Positions 46,433 to 57,936 are shown, numbered from the stretch's first letter. The stretch: DNA of 64,000 nucleotides from Gloeophyllum trabeum ATCC 11539 (GCF_000344685.1 NW_006920414.1:1296677-1360676); one strand, 5' to 3'. Translations and numbers: made by a program. The notes: a model not told the origin generated them from the sequence alone.

Positions 46433-47981
46433 TCACTGAACCTTTTCGACCCCCGGGGGGAGCACATACCCGCCCTGGCGACGGACCTAGACAGCGCAGG
46501 CGCCAATTCAGCATGAGGAGCAGGTAATCTAACACACCGACTCACCTCATCAAACACCGTCATCTCTAGTATGCTCTTATCCCACCCCCACAAATCGCTC
46601 TGCAGCTTCCCGTCCCGGACGCACCTCGCCACCTCGTCCGCCTGGAAGTGCCACCCGCTCCCGACATACTCATATACCCTCGTCTCCTCCTTGTACACCT
46701 TCCCCTTCTCGTTGAAGTACTGCACCGTGAACGACTTGGGGCAAAAGATCGGCGAGGCGACCTTGATGACGCCCTTGCGGTAGCGGATCGTCACGCCCGG
46801 CTCGTTCGACGGGATCACCATGCTGACGCTCAGGTTCGCGTGTGCGGCAAAGTCGCCGTTCGAGAATGACACGGTCCAGGAGGTCGCGCTGTCCACGCCC
46901 GTAATGGGTGTCTTGACCATCGCGGCAGTGACCGCCGAGGGCTGGGCGAGCTTGTTGGACGGGTGCTCATAGAGTCCCACGATAGCCTAGCAATATCCAC
47001 TGGTCGGCTGGGTGTACGTCGCACACTCACTTGGCTTTACTCACCCAGATGGTCGGGTAAGGACCTCTGCCAGGATATAAGCACTTCAGAAACACCCCGA
47101 AACTAAAGAACACTCACAAATCCAACAACGCACCCCCACCAAGCTGTGGATCCAACATCCGATGCGTCTTTGGAATATCTGTGCGCCATCAGCCCCTCCC
47201 CTCCCACAGCCTACAAACAAGCAACTCACTCTCAATATCCGCATCAAACGCCAAGTCCGCATGCATGAGCACCGGCTCGCCCAGCACGCCGCTGTCCGCG
47301 ATCCTGCGCACCTCCCTTGTGAGCGGCTGGAAGCGCGTCCAGAGCGCCTCCATGAAGAACACCTTGCGCTCCTGCGCGAGCGCGACGAGCGACTTGAGCT
47401 CGGCGGCGTTGCACGTCACGGGCTTCTCGCAGAGGACGTGCTTCCCCGCGAGGATGCCGTCGCGCGCGTTGGTGTAGTGGTGCGTGTGCGGGGTGCCTGG
47501 GTAGGAGTTGGTCAGCCAGGTGGTAAGTGGCAAGGTGGATCTGCGCACCTATGTAGATAGCGTCGACGTTCTTCGTACCGACAAGTATTATCATCCACGC
47601 TCTGAAATCATTCCCGCGTCGCACCGTGTACTCACCGGGTCGTCGTACACCCCCTCGTACGACCCGTACGCCTTCACGGCGCCGTCCTTGACATACTGAT
47701 CGATGAACTCCTGCGCCTTCTCCGTGCTCCGCGACCCGACCGCGGTCACTTTGTGCGAGACGTCGTGGACGTCGCGTCTGCGAGTATATTCCTTAGGCCT
47801 GACGAAACTCACAGGCACAGGTACTCACGTTTTGGGATCGACGAGCAAGTCCTGCAGGGGCGTCCGCGTTATCAATAGGGGTACCGGGAAGGGTGGTGGT
47901 ACATACCAAGACAAAGTCCCTTGATATCCTCCCGGTCGCGATGATCCCCCACCTAAGCTCGAGCGGCTTCAAGCTGGCCAT
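46433..47981 (-). CDS. Gfo/Idh/MocA-family NAD(P) oxidoreductase
   Basis: This resembles D-xylose 1-dehydrogenase (NADP+) / dihydrodiol dehydrogenases, cytosolic Rossmann enzymes acting on sugars. The start MASLKPLELRWGIIATGRIS contains the GxxxTGxI nucleotide loop; then KVTAVGSRSTEKAQEFIDQY, AIYIGTPHTHHYTNARDGIL, AGKHVLCEKPVTCNAAELKS with the catalytic EKP, and VFFMEALWTRFQPLTREVRR. A small exon gives DIPKTHRMLDPQLGGGALLD-like sequence before GPYPTIWAI. The C-terminal beta-sheet region contains ATSWTVSFSNGDFAAHANLS and SDLWGWDKSILEMTVFDEV. A last intron joins to RRQGGYVLPPGVEKVQ, which ends the protein at 46433. Substrate cannot be fixed from sequence alone. Confidence 0.88.
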
Positions 47982-48438
47982 AATTTCTCAGTTGTGTATC
48001 AGGAGGCAATGGTCGACGTCGCGAGCGTACGTGCAGACCAGGCGCTATCGATGCGCGAGCCATCTATCTACCCGCCCTTTGTAGACGATAAGTGGAAAGC
48101 CATCGGGCTGCCGTGTACTCTACCGGTTCCGAGGATACGCCGCCGCATCTGCTAGAGAATACGATGAGGTGTTGGAGGGCGCGCAGATGACCTCCTCCAT
48201 GCCAGTGTTCTCGGGGACCGTCGTCCACGAATAACCATGACGCAGTGCGTATCCTCCCCGTATGCGGGATGACATACATCCATCATTCACGAGAAGCCCC
48301 AGCGGACCGGTGTAGCAACACACAGCATAGTCGGCGAAGAAAGTTATCACCCGTCGTACACCCAATCTTATAATTATCCAAGAAGCCCGCCTCTACGTAT
48401 AGAGTACACATACAAACCCCACCCACGTCTATGTAATT
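47982..48438. other. Intergenic, oxidoreductase start / SLC35F end
   Basis: 457 bp. Short frames only; nothing identified. Confidence 0.55.
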
Positions 48439-50040
48439 TTACACCCTCTCCTCGCCCACCGTGACGTCCCCCCTCCGGTGCACGTACGCCGGCGCCTTGG
48501 GGTCGAGCTTGCCCTGCTCCTCCGCTACAGCGATACGAGTTAGTATTCGTATAGTACGACGGCAAAGGGGGAGAAGACGACGTACGCGTCGCGTGCCAGA
48601 AATAGATCACCAGCCCCAGGAGCACGACCGCGAACGCGGGGAAGTACAGCCAGAACGGCTGGTAGTGCTGCATGCAGTCAACCTTGAGTTCCTGCCAAGG
48701 GGACGGGGGGGAGGGGGGGAGGGGGAGGAGGACACGCACGAAGAGGAACAGCCCGAAGAGCAAGCCGTAAAAGTCGCTCGTGAGCAGGCTGATGTTGTAG
48801 TACGCGGACGAGGCCATGCGGTAGAGCAGCGGCGCGACCGTGTAGAGGATGAACATCGCCGCCGTGTACGCCACGAGCAGGCCAACTACCGGCCACGTCA
48901 GTGAGCAGGGTGAACAAGTGAAAAGAGAGAGAAGAAGGGGGGGGGGGAACACGCACTGTTCATCCCGCTCCACGTCGCCTGCGTCATGTCCTTGTGCTCG
49001 AGCCCCGCGGCCTGGATGCCGTTGATGAGCGTCCCCCACATGCCGAGCTGCCCGACGACCTCGTACAGCGGCGAGCGGCGCACGAAGAACTCCTCCGTCG
49101 CGTTCGCTGTTCCAAGTAGCAGCAGTATTAGGATGGGTGAGGAGTGAAGGAGAAGGGGGAGACGCACTGAACCCGTAGAGCGTCGCGCCGACGATCATGA
49201 AGACGTCGCCCTTGGCCATGTTGAGCGCGGGGTAGTCCTTGTCCGTGAGGCGGTCGGACGCGACGAGCAGCCCGAGGCCGCCGACGCACACCAGCACGCC
49301 CTATCGTCCCCACGTCAACTCCAATTCACCACATAAGTACCAGCCAGCGCTCCTCACCAGCAGCTGCGTCCAGTGGTACCGCGTGCGCATGTAGACCCAG
49401 CAGAAGAAGAGGCAGACGGGGATGGCCCACGCGTCGAGGAGCATGCACGAGAGGAGGGTGGTGTAGTTGTAGGCCTTGACGACGAGGAAGTTGCCCTCGA
49501 CGTCGCAGGCGGCGAGGATAATGTATTTCCAGCCGTCCTTGGCGATCATTTTGGCCCAGCCTTTGAAGCCGTCTGTGTGGAAGATGAGGGCTCAATGCTG
49601 CGTGTTGGGACTGTATTGCACGTACACTGGTAGATGGTGTATGGGGTGTACACAACGAAGAGCGAAAAGTACCTATCGAGCTGCTCAGCCCCCACAAATC
49701 CACAGATCCGTTCAAGCCCAGCTCCCGTTGACACTTACAGGAACCACGTCTGCGTCGTGGGCAAGCTCCAGTTGCGACTAACCAGCTCCGTCGTGGTGAC
49801 GTTGGTACATGTGATGCAGAGCGATACGACCTGGCCCGCGAGCAAGCTGAGGACAAAGCGGCGGGTCCAGAGTGACTGGAAGCGGCGCCAGAGGGAGGCA
49901 TGGAAGGCGGAGAAGGAGGAGTAGTCGATGGGCGGGCGCTGGGGCTTGTCAGCGTAGTCAACGCCATCGAGGTCGACTTCCGCGGCGACGGGCGAGTCGA
50001 CGAAGGAGTGCTTTGTGTCGACCGGCGAGAGACGGGACAT
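48439..50040 (-). CDS. SLC35F1/F2-like drug/metabolite-transporter family protein
   Basis: A multi-span membrane transporter of the SLC35F1/F2/F6 (former DUF914) group. The start MSRLSPVDTKHSFVDSPVAA gives a cytosolic N-terminus. Helices include FVLSLLAGQVVSLCITCTNV, a YFSLFVVYTPYTIYQ segment, KYIILAACDVEGNFLVVKAY, LLDAWAIPVCLFFCWVYMRT, VLVCVGGLGLLVASDRL, MAKGDVFMIVGATLYGF, then SNATEEFFVRRSPLYEVVGQ, GLLVAYTAAMFILYTVAPLL and FWLYFPAFAVVLLGLVIYFW. The DVEGNFLVVKAYNYTTLLSC block is characteristic. The short tail ends VHRRGDVTVGEERV. Substrate is unknown. Two introns have unusual C-rich polypyrimidine tracts on the coding strand. Confidence 0.9.
48699..48730 (+). other. G-run cluster in SLC35F intron, G-quadruplex motif
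   Basis: On the + strand four G-runs of 4-7 are separated by 1-2 bases. On the coding (-) strand this is the C-rich pyrimidine tract before an acceptor. A second intron has an 11-G run at 48937-48947. It meets the sequence rule for a G-quadruplex; formation is not shown. Confidence 0.5.
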
Positions 50041-51146
50041 TTTGGGCGCCGTGACCAGTGCAAGTCGAGTCTTACGGGGAGGGCGATAAGACGAGAGACT
50101 AGCAGGGAGCTTGAGCTGAGGCCAAGCAAGAGCTGCCTGCGCTCGACGCTCGAGCGTCGACTAAAATTTCCCAGGGCCTTGATCTAATCTGATCACCCGT
50201 GCCTGGCTCGCCACCGCCACCACCTGCTTCCGCTTCCACGAATAGATCGCTAAAACATCCGAGCCAACCAAGCCACGACCACAGTTTCCGGTAGCCGTAT
50301 ATCCGACTCCAGCGCACAGTCCAGAAGGTTTTATCGGAAGCAGACTCAACTTTATCCAACAGCAAAGACCATTTCAGCTCCGGCGTTCTGCACAAGACGT
50401 GGGCACAACCAACTAGCGCGCAGGCCCTGGGCCGCCACCAACCACGTAGTTCCAACCTTACTCGCATCCCGCCGTCCCATCGATTCACCACATTGGCTTT
50501 TAGCCTCTCCTGTATAGATCCCCATGACCTAGAGTAGTAGAGCAAGCAGTGCGCCTGGAGAAAGCGTGACGATGATACTGTAGGCTTCAGACCGTACATG
50601 CCACGAGAGGAATCACAACCACCGGGTAAGGGCAGCGCAGAAACGCCTCACTAGCACACCTTCACGAAGACAACCGCAAGGAAAGGCAGGAACAAGAGCA
50701 CCTCTTTCTCCTCCAAGTCTTGTGTGTCCCAAGTACAGCTGCCGACCCGCGCGGCCGCGCTGGCGACGCAAGCCTTAGCAAGTGTGGCACCGGGAGTTCC
50801 CGGGCCGCGCACAATCTCACGCCGGCGGTGGGTTGTTTGGCACCCGACCTTGCGCGTCTCGTCGGCACCGCGCATCCACTGCATTCGGACAGCCACACGT
50901 CCCCTCGGCCATGGCGCGATCCTACGTCCATCCCATCGTCAAATGTCTCCCGGAGCGCAAGCCAAGTGCGCTGACGTCGCATACTCGGCCGGCGCTGCGT
51001 CCAGCACTGGGTCGGATATAAATGAACGAGTACCGCCCGCCATACCACCATCAGCACCACCAGCGAACACAACCGCGTCGCTCAGTCCTCGTTCTTCGCC
51101 ACAAACAACCTCCCCACCCACATCCACACCCCAACCCAAACCCAGA
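50041..51146. other. Divergent intergenic with palindrome
   Basis: 1.1 kb between the SLC35F start and the gene at 51147. Open frames are Arg/Pro-rich and without splice support. The perfect palindrome at 50143-50160 is the only distinct element. Confidence 0.5.
50143..50160. promoter_or_regulatory. 18-bp perfect palindrome upstream of the SLC35F gene
   Basis: TCGACGCTCGAGCGTCGA is exactly self-complementary, 103 bp upstream of the transporter start codon. Its size suits a homodimer binding site. No known factor is assigned. Confidence 0.45.
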
Positions 51147-51907
51147 ATGTCCGCCCCGCAACACCCCGCCGGCCCCCCGCCCGCCTGGGGCTGGGGCCCG
51201 TATCACCACCCCTGGCACCCCCGCCGCGCGCGCTTCTCCGGCGGCGGCCACCGCCTCTTCTGGTTCGTCCTCGGCGGGCTCGCCGCCTCCTGGTGGATGC
51301 ACCGCCGCGAGGAGTGGTACCTCCAGCACGGCTTCTGCAGGCGGCCCGACCACACGCTCGCCGCGCCGCCGCCCCAGCAAGAGAACGCGGCGCAGGGCAA
51401 GGAGTCCCACTGCACGCGCTACGAGCGGCCCGCGTGGGACTCGCCCGAGGGGCAGAGGCACTGGCGCTGGGGGTGGCATGAGAGACGGGAGGCGGAGATC
51501 GAGGCGAGGCGCCAGCGCGAGCAGGCGCAGGCTCCTGATCCCGTGCCCGCTGCTCGTGTGGTCGCCGCACCGCAGGCTGCTGCCTGGGACCACGAGAAGG
51601 AACGGATAGAGGATATGAAGATGAAGGCGACTGAGAAGGTACGTCTTCTGGGTGAGGGTCTTCTGCGAGTCTCATCTGATCGATGTCTGGTACAGGTTGC
51701 CGAGATGTCAGAGGCGACCCTCGATACCATCCTCTCAACCGTCAACTCGCTCAAGGCTGTAAGTCCAGTTCCCACCTCCACCCGCTGACTGTTCACTCAT
51801 TCCCCCTCCAGAAGCTCGCCGATCAGAAGGCGCAGATGGAGGAAGAGAAGCGGCGCCGTCAGCAGGAGATCGAGGAGCAGCAGAAGGCTCCCCGCCATCT
51901 CGTATAA
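51147..51907 (+). CDS. Uncharacterised single-pass membrane protein, 216 aa
   Basis: Three exons (51147-51638, 51696-51758, 51812-51907) encode 216 aa. The N-terminus MSAPQHPAGPPPAWGWGPYH is Trp/Pro/His-rich, followed by one hydrophobic helix RLFWFVLGGLAASWWM and a basic stretch. The middle carries RYERPAWDSPEGQRHWRWGW. The C-terminus is a charged helix (ATEKVAEMSEATLDTILSTV, KLADQKAQMEEEKRRRQQEI) likely to form a coiled coil. No catalytic motif is seen. The strong GC bias (third codon positions) and good splice phases support a real gene. Agaricomycetes have similar predicted proteins; no function is known to me. Confidence 0.75.
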
Positions 51908-52357
51908 ACATAATGCATAACCTTCATTCGACTGCGTTTTTCTCTATTTATCCACTCCATGGACGCACCGCTCTCTTTACTTGACTAGATAGTGTATCAT
52001 TATCCTCTGTTTTTATTGTCCTTTATATGCTCGAGGCCTGTCGTAATTATTCTGAATGTTCATGCTGAAAGCTTCCATACCCCTCAATGGCCCGTATCGA
52101 CGGTCACTCTGGTTCAATATACTCGGTCAGTTTAATGCAGCCATCCGACATGAGGTTAGCTGTTTGTTAAGACCGCCAATGCCATGCGCAGCCTAAAATC
52201 ATACATGTCTTTTACCTCGTGCCCAATTAGTGTCGTACCTATGTAAACCCGGACTCAACGGTGCCTCGGACCCCAGTTATCTATTAGCGAGTCTTCATTA
52301 GTAGTGCCTACCACGTAAGTATTTCTTGCAAAGTCGGGAACCTGCGTCAAAAAAACA
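51908..52357. other. Convergent intergenic
   Basis: 450 bp between two stop codons, AT-richer than neighbours; nothing recognised. Confidence 0.55.
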
Positions 52358-55300
52358 CTAGTCTTGCTTCACAGCTTTCCACTTCGAAAGCGGAGTAGGC
52401 TGGCTAACTAGATCGCGAATAATATCAGACGGCTGCCATCGTACCTTGCCAACCAAAGTACACTCACCTGCTTCCGACGTGTCGCTGCGGTAAAGCACCA
52501 CCGCCCACTTCTCCTTCTTCATCTGATCATACCGCATCCGGCCGAACCGCGCCTTGCTCATGGACCACCGCACGACCTTCGCCTGCGTGTCCACATACAC
52601 CGGCGCCGTGATGATATACATACTCCCCGCCTTCGGCGGGTTCTGGCCCTCGACGATATTCCCGATGCGCGGGACGAGATTGTCCGCGCTCGCGACGTTC
52701 GTCTTGTAGAACAGCAGGCAGTTGGTCGCGTCGTTGTTGTTCAGCATCGGCATCATCGCGTTCATGAGCGTCGGCTCGATCTGTGTCTCGTACAGGCCGA
52801 TTTCGTCGGGCGACGTCGCGAACCCGTCGGGAAGGGCGAGTGCGAACGGCAGCCCGCGGTACGCCGTCGCAAGCAGGTTCTCCATCTCCGCCTGCAGGGG
52901 GTGCAGGCAGACCTTCCGCCTCGGCACCCGGCGCTGGAGGTCCGACAGCGGGATCGGGAGCTTGCCGCGGTACGGCGCGATATCCGTCGTGAGGTCGTCC
53001 TTCAACACACTCTGTAGGAACTCGGACAACCAGTGAGCGGGGAACCCGACGCGGCCCAGGTGCACGAGGAGGGCGATGAACGCAGACAGGCTGTTGGGTA
53101 GGCGGACCCTGACTGCCTCCATGCGCCCGGGGTTCCCTGGGACCATGGTGTAGAGCAGCACCTTCGTCAGCCAGGCAGTGAGCTCCCACCGAGACGCCAG
53201 TTCTGTGAGCGGCCGAGGTAACGGTAGAGGTGCCATTACGAGCACGTCTTGGATGGCGGCTGTGTGGACCAGGCGGCACCCTAGGAAGCGAGGTACATCA
53301 TGCGGATGAAGTAATGTATATCTAGTAACCAGGTTCTGTCATGATCTGTATAGGGGATGGAGATGGCAAACCCACGTATGGATCAGCTCCGTATCGTCAT
53401 GCCAAATTCCCGTATTAAGCAGGCAATTCGAGGCAGCCGCAGACATGTTATGATCCGCCTGCAGATTGGGGAGGGTATACAGTACCATATTCATGGGACC
53501 ATGGGTATAGTCACTGATAGCTCCCTTTAGAATGATACTCTATCAGCAAAGGCATACCACCTACGGCACATTGCTCAACCATATCCTTGTAAAGTGTCTT
53601 GGGAAGGACTCCGGACGCGTATGATCGCCGCCGAACCTCATTTTCCCCAGTTCTTGAGTCAACTCTCCGTACAGTATTTCGAGCTTGAGACACGATCCAC
53701 ATTCTTTGACTGCCTTCATAGTGGCGTCCAGGAAATGGGACATGTGGAGGAACACGGGCGCATATCGTTTTACGCTTGAAGGAGCTTTCTCTTCCAGACC
53801 CGACCACTCATTGAATGTCAAGACTTGCCGAGGGGCTTGGAAGGCATCGAAACGCATATTCGGATAGTCATGATCACCGTGCGTAGCCCCGTCCTGAGAC
53901 CCACAGAACGCGTTAGAAAGAGTCCTTGCACTCCAGGCTTATGACCTACGAATAATGTGATGTTCGGCAACCATGTTCGCGCCACTCGTTCTGGGATCTA
54001 CGCGCACGTTCAGTACATCATTGAATACGTATCCCGAACATATACCTTGCGTAATACTTCACGGTCGCTAGCCGTGACCTTTCCGTCTGTAAGAGCACGA
54101 AATACCTGGAAGCCTTCATGTCTTCCCCAGAGTTCGGGTGGCGGTACGTAACACTCCGCGAGCTCGTACCAAGATTCCTCGAAAATCATATCGCTATTGC
54201 TTGCTGTGTTATTGACGTAGAGCTCGTCAAGGAGATAATCTGCTAATTTCTCTCTCTGCTTCGGGGTGAGCTTATTACCCTTGCATGGGTCCTCTCCCAT
54301 GCGGTCCGGGCCAAGGCTATATAGGCGTGCAAGCTCTACGTCGCTCATTGGACCCATCATCCTCTGCACCTCCTCCCGCTTTTGTTGTTTACGGGCGTCG
54401 AGCATGGCTCTGTATGCTGGTGAAAGATTGAGCGAGTCCAGCATGGAAAGCTTTTCCTTCTTGGTTTGCTTATAATCATGGTGCACCAAGACCTTCTGCG
54501 TTGTTTTGACCTTCGTGGCTGCCTTCCAGTACTTTAGTACGTCTAGCACGGGCTCGACAGCTGCTGAATCGACGTGCAACCATTCAGGCAATGTCGGTGG
54601 ACTGTCCAGGAGGCGCTTCTCGAGGTCATTGATAGTCGTCATCATCCTGACCGTACTAGTCAGAAAGGTTCACGCTATCGGTCAGGCAGGGGACAGCTGA
54701 CCTTTGGTGGCAGTACGAGGGCATGATGACGCCCAGAAACATATACATGAACGTCGCCTTGATCTCCAACACCGAGACCTTGTCGGATGTTTCGATCAGC
54801 TGCTGTACGAGCATGAAGAGTACCAGGTCTCGGGCCAGAGCCGTAGGATGTATGTCGCACAGGGTCATATGCACTCGGGCGTTGTTGCGTTTGCTGCTGG
54901 ACAATTTTGAGTATGCTTTATGGAACCCGATCAGGGAGCCAAAGACATGTCGAGCTGCATACACGGTCGGCTAAGTATCTATAGCCCGTAGCAGTGTTGA
55001 GCACTCACCATCGCCGACACCGCCGAAAAAGAAAGATAAATTAGATAGCTGCGCAGGAGTCAACTGGTTCAGCTTTATGGGTTGAGCAAAACCCGAGCCC
55101 CAGTTATCGATGATAGACATTATATCATCATGACCGATCTATGAAGGTGCCGTGAGTTGCCAGAGGACCGCATATATGCGCATATACTGGGATCAAGTGA
55201 TTGCTCACCGAATAGTACTGCAAGAATGTACTCCTACGAACAGTTAAGAACGAGAGCCCTTATGCAAGCACGGGAAAGACTTACGAGACGGCTTTGAATA

Positions 55301-55936
55301 TTGGCAGACGCGACAGCTGACCTAAAGCCGTCGTGACAGCTTCGACTCGGTCATCCAGCTCCGGCTGCAGCTTGTCCCATTCCTTCCAAGCGCTCTCCAG
55401 GTCTGAAGCTTGAGCTTCTTGGAATGAGGAAGGGTCACTCAGAGCAATGATCAGCTCTCGGTGTCGCGTCAAGTCTTCAGATTTCACTGATCCGTTGCGG
55501 ATTCCGTGACATAGAGCCTTGGCCAATCTGAGGGATAGGCGAGACTGCAGACTCCTGTTAGACTCTTGATATGCAGTAGATAAGCGCTTCCAGGCACGCG
55601 AAATCGCGTCTATGCAGCTTATATAGTCCCCAGTCTCGTACAAGGCAGCACTCAAGTTGGACGGGTAGACCGGATCTGTCGGGGCTGCCTCCTCAGCCTG
55701 TGCAAGGTTTTAGTCTTTCAAAACAGTGGTAGTCCAGACAATCGCCGACCAGTTTGTAGAACTTTGCCGCCCTTCAAAGCGGGGCGGGTTAGACCAATAA
55801 CAGGGTACAAGTTTGCGACGCGGATGTCTGATGGATGTTCGCAATACTCGAATACTACTACTCACTGCACCATGTCACCTTTCTTGAAGTGCTCATTGCC
55901 TTTCTCCTTGAGTGCTGTCGCGTTTTCTTTTGCCAT
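52358..55936 (-). CDS. TPR / DUF4470 domain protein, basidiomycete family
   Basis: The start MAKENATALKEKGNEHFKKG is a TPR helix; the next exons give PTDPVYPSNLSAALYETGDY and ISCIDAISRAWKRLS. DUF4470 follows, with LSNLSFFFGGVGDARHVFGS, NNARVHMTLCDIHPTALARD and LVLFMLVQQLIETSDKVSVL. Then come HHDYKQTKKEKLSMLDSLNL, FQVFRALTDGKVTASDREVL, WLPNITLFVGHKPG, DGATHGDHDYPNMRFDAFQA, FTRIWLSNVP and a long C-terminal domain (APLPLPRPLTELASRWELTA, DNLVPRIGNIVEGQNPPKAG, FGRMRYDQMKKEKWAVVLYR). Proteins of this layout often carry a MYND finger; I did not see a clear one here. No function is established for DUF4470. About 1100 aa are expected. Intron phases between 53.2 and 54.0 kb were only partly worked out. 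Confidence 0.82.
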
Positions 55937-56305
55937 CGCGTTCTGTGGCCCTGAAGCAGGTCTCGGTCTGAAGCAACGCGTCCGAATGCAGGATCGGATA
56001 TGAATGGAAGTGAAGTCTATTTGTAGATTGTAATTAGTCTTTTGGAGCTAAACTAAATTTGGAACACGCGTCGCGACGCGTCTCTCTGGTGCCACAGTCG
56101 CGGTAGCCTGCACGCAAGGTTGGTACAGACCTATCACGCCAGCTTTTCTTTCCTTATATCCGCAATTTTTATCTTGTGATTACTTCACTTAGAGTAATTT
56201 GGGGCAGACGTAGATACATATACATATATGATATAGAAACAATAGGAACCATAGAGAAGTCTTTCAGCAGCATCTTGACTTGCGTTCGGCACGAACCAGA
56301 GGTCG
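55937..56305. other. Intergenic with MCB-type palindrome
   Basis: 369 bp upstream of the DUF4470 gene and downstream of the gene at 56306. It holds the twin ACGCGT palindrome at 56066-56081 and an AT-rich TACATATA tract near 56215. Confidence 0.6.
56066..56081. promoter_or_regulatory. Twin ACGCGT palindrome (MCB-like)
   Basis: ACGCGTCGCGACGCGT is a perfect 16-bp palindrome containing two MluI cell-cycle boxes, 130 bp upstream of the DUF4470/TPR start codon (55936, minus strand). MBF-type binding is plausible but unproven. Confidence 0.45.
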
Positions 56306-57493
56306 TCAACGGTAAAGAGGTGATCGAGGGCAGCGGCTCCGATGGAGGTGATAGACTCGCACGTCGTCGTAGATAGCGTCGACATCGTCTTCCACAAGCG
56401 GCGGCTCGGGGAGCTCGGGCAGGTCTTTTGCAGCCTCTTCACGCCGAGCTATGTTCTCTTGCAGTTCCTCGGGGCTGGGAAGCCGATAACCCAAGATCTT
56501 CTCGGCTTGGGCCCAAGTGGTCGTGGGCGGCCTCGGAGTCCAGGCATTGTCCTCGCGTTCCCAAACCAGAGCCTCGTCGCCCGCAATGTACGGCTGCTTG
56601 AAGAGAGCCTCCAGATGCGCGTCGACCTCGCGCCTCCTCAATTCGTGCTCGAGTTTGCTCTTGCGGATACACCCGAAGAGGTCGTCGATATCCTGCATCT
56701 TCTTCACAGTCTTCGTCTTGAGCCTGGCAAAGTCCGACGGCTCGTCTGATTCCGTGACCACAGGCGCGGCTGCCGAAAGTGAGTCCCCTGTACCAGACAG
56801 AGTCTCAGATACGGCGCCAATATCAGGGTCCTGCGGGAAGAGAGAAGACGTAGAAGAGCCGGAAGGCTCGTCTGACTGCGCGACCAAAGTCGGCGTTTCG
56901 GAGAACGAGTCCCTTGTGACATTCAGGGTCTCGGACACGGCACCATCGCTAGGGCCTTGGGTGGCAAAAGACGAAGAGACGGGAAAGCCGGAAGTTCTTG
57001 AACTGTCTTGAATGCCGCGCACGAAGACGTCGTGGTCCTGTTCGTAATCCACGGTAAACTGCGCAGGAGATGCTTCTGCGTTGATAACCAAGGAATAAAC
57101 GGAATCCACAATCCCTTTTGAGGGATTATTGTCGAAGAGACGAGAACGCGACCTCCTATGATGCAGAGACCAAAGACTGAAGATGATGCCGAAGACAAGG
57201 AGAATCATGTAACCAAAGACAAAGGCGCCAACAGGGTAGATCCTGTTTGGGGTATCTATCATCTTCTCAGAGTACCACGAAGGAGGAGGAGCGTCCAACA
57301 AGAAGATCGGAGGAGGTGCATCCAACTGAGGAGTGGTCGAATACCCGAAGAGAAAGAAGAAGAACAGGCGCAGCGCAGGAGACACATTGTGGAGAAGCTG
57401 AGAGATAACGTTGGCGCCGACGATACGGTAGACCGCATCGAAGAGCGGGACGTTTGTTGTAGTAGAGCTGAGGGCTGATGCGAATGAAGACAT
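56306..57493 (-). CDS. Uncharacterised membrane protein with internal repeat, 395 aa
   Basis: A single uninterrupted frame. The N-terminus MSSFASALSSTTTNVPLFDA leads to a hydrophobic segment ALRLFFFFLFGYS, then a Pro-rich loop with a repeated LDAPPP, and a strong transmembrane helix AFVFGYMILLVFGIIFSLWS followed by HHRRSRSR. The centre contains two tandem copies of a roughly 38-aa unit (GAVSETLNVTRDSFSETPTL / GAVSETLSGTGDSLSAAAPV, each ending SDEPS). The C-terminal part is charged and helical (IRKSKLEHELRRREVDAHLE, PSPEELQENIARREEAAKDL). I recognise no family. The uninterrupted frame is unusual among the intron-rich neighbours. Confidence 0.75.
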   Translation of the reverse strand: MSSFASALSSTTTNVPLFDAVYRIVGANVISQLLHNVSPALRLFFFFLFGYSTTPQLDAPPPIFLLDAPPPSWYSEKMIDTPNRIYPVGAFVFGYMILLVFGIIFSLWSLHHRRSRSRLFDNNPSKGIVDSVYSLVINAEASPAQFTVDYEQDHDVFVRGIQDSSRTSGFPVSSSFATQGPSDGAVSETLNVTRDSFSETPTLVAQSDEPSGSSTSSLFPQDPDIGAVSETLSGTGDSLSAAAPVVTESDEPSDFARLKTKTVKKMQDIDDLFGCIRKSKLEHELRRREVDAHLEALFKQPYIAGDEALVWEREDNAWTPRPPTTTWAQAEKILGYRLPSPEELQENIARREEAAKDLPELPEPPLVEDDVDAIYDDVRVYHLHRSRCPRSPLYR

Positions 57494-57936
57494 GATAGTT
57501 GAGTTGATGGAGGATAAGACAGAAACTCCTGACTTTTATGCTGTTTGTTGCTGGCTGACGGTGGGATAACTGCGCTTCATGGGGGCTGGCATGGAGTGCC
57601 GTTATACCACTGTCAGCGTTGACAGTTGGCTGGCTGGCTGCTCCCCACCAGCAGTCCAGATTGCGATATACTCTTCGACAGCTATCAGTGAGCCTGCACG
57701 AGCACCCGTATCATAGCGATATCCCTGGCCTAGATGTCCACATATAGGGGGGTGAAGGTATTCGTGAGTCGATGCGCAGACGTTCACGATTGAGGCAAGA
57801 TAATTAATACCCCAAGTCTGAGTCGGGGACAGGGAAGATGCCGACTAGCTGCGGAGAATGCCGGTGACCCAAAATTTGGAAGACGAGGTTGTGGCAAGTC
57901 CAGCAGCAGCGCACGCGGGCTGGCGTAGCAAGGGAC
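57494..57936. other. Divergent intergenic
   Basis: 443 bp between the start codons at 57493 (-) and 57937 (+). GGCTGGCT repeats near 57625. An out-of-frame ATG at 57858 precedes mL44. Confidence 0.55.

Noticed and set aside
50662..51072. Minus-strand frame of 136 codons
   Set aside because: Arg/Trp-rich, within GC-rich spacer, no conserved motif.
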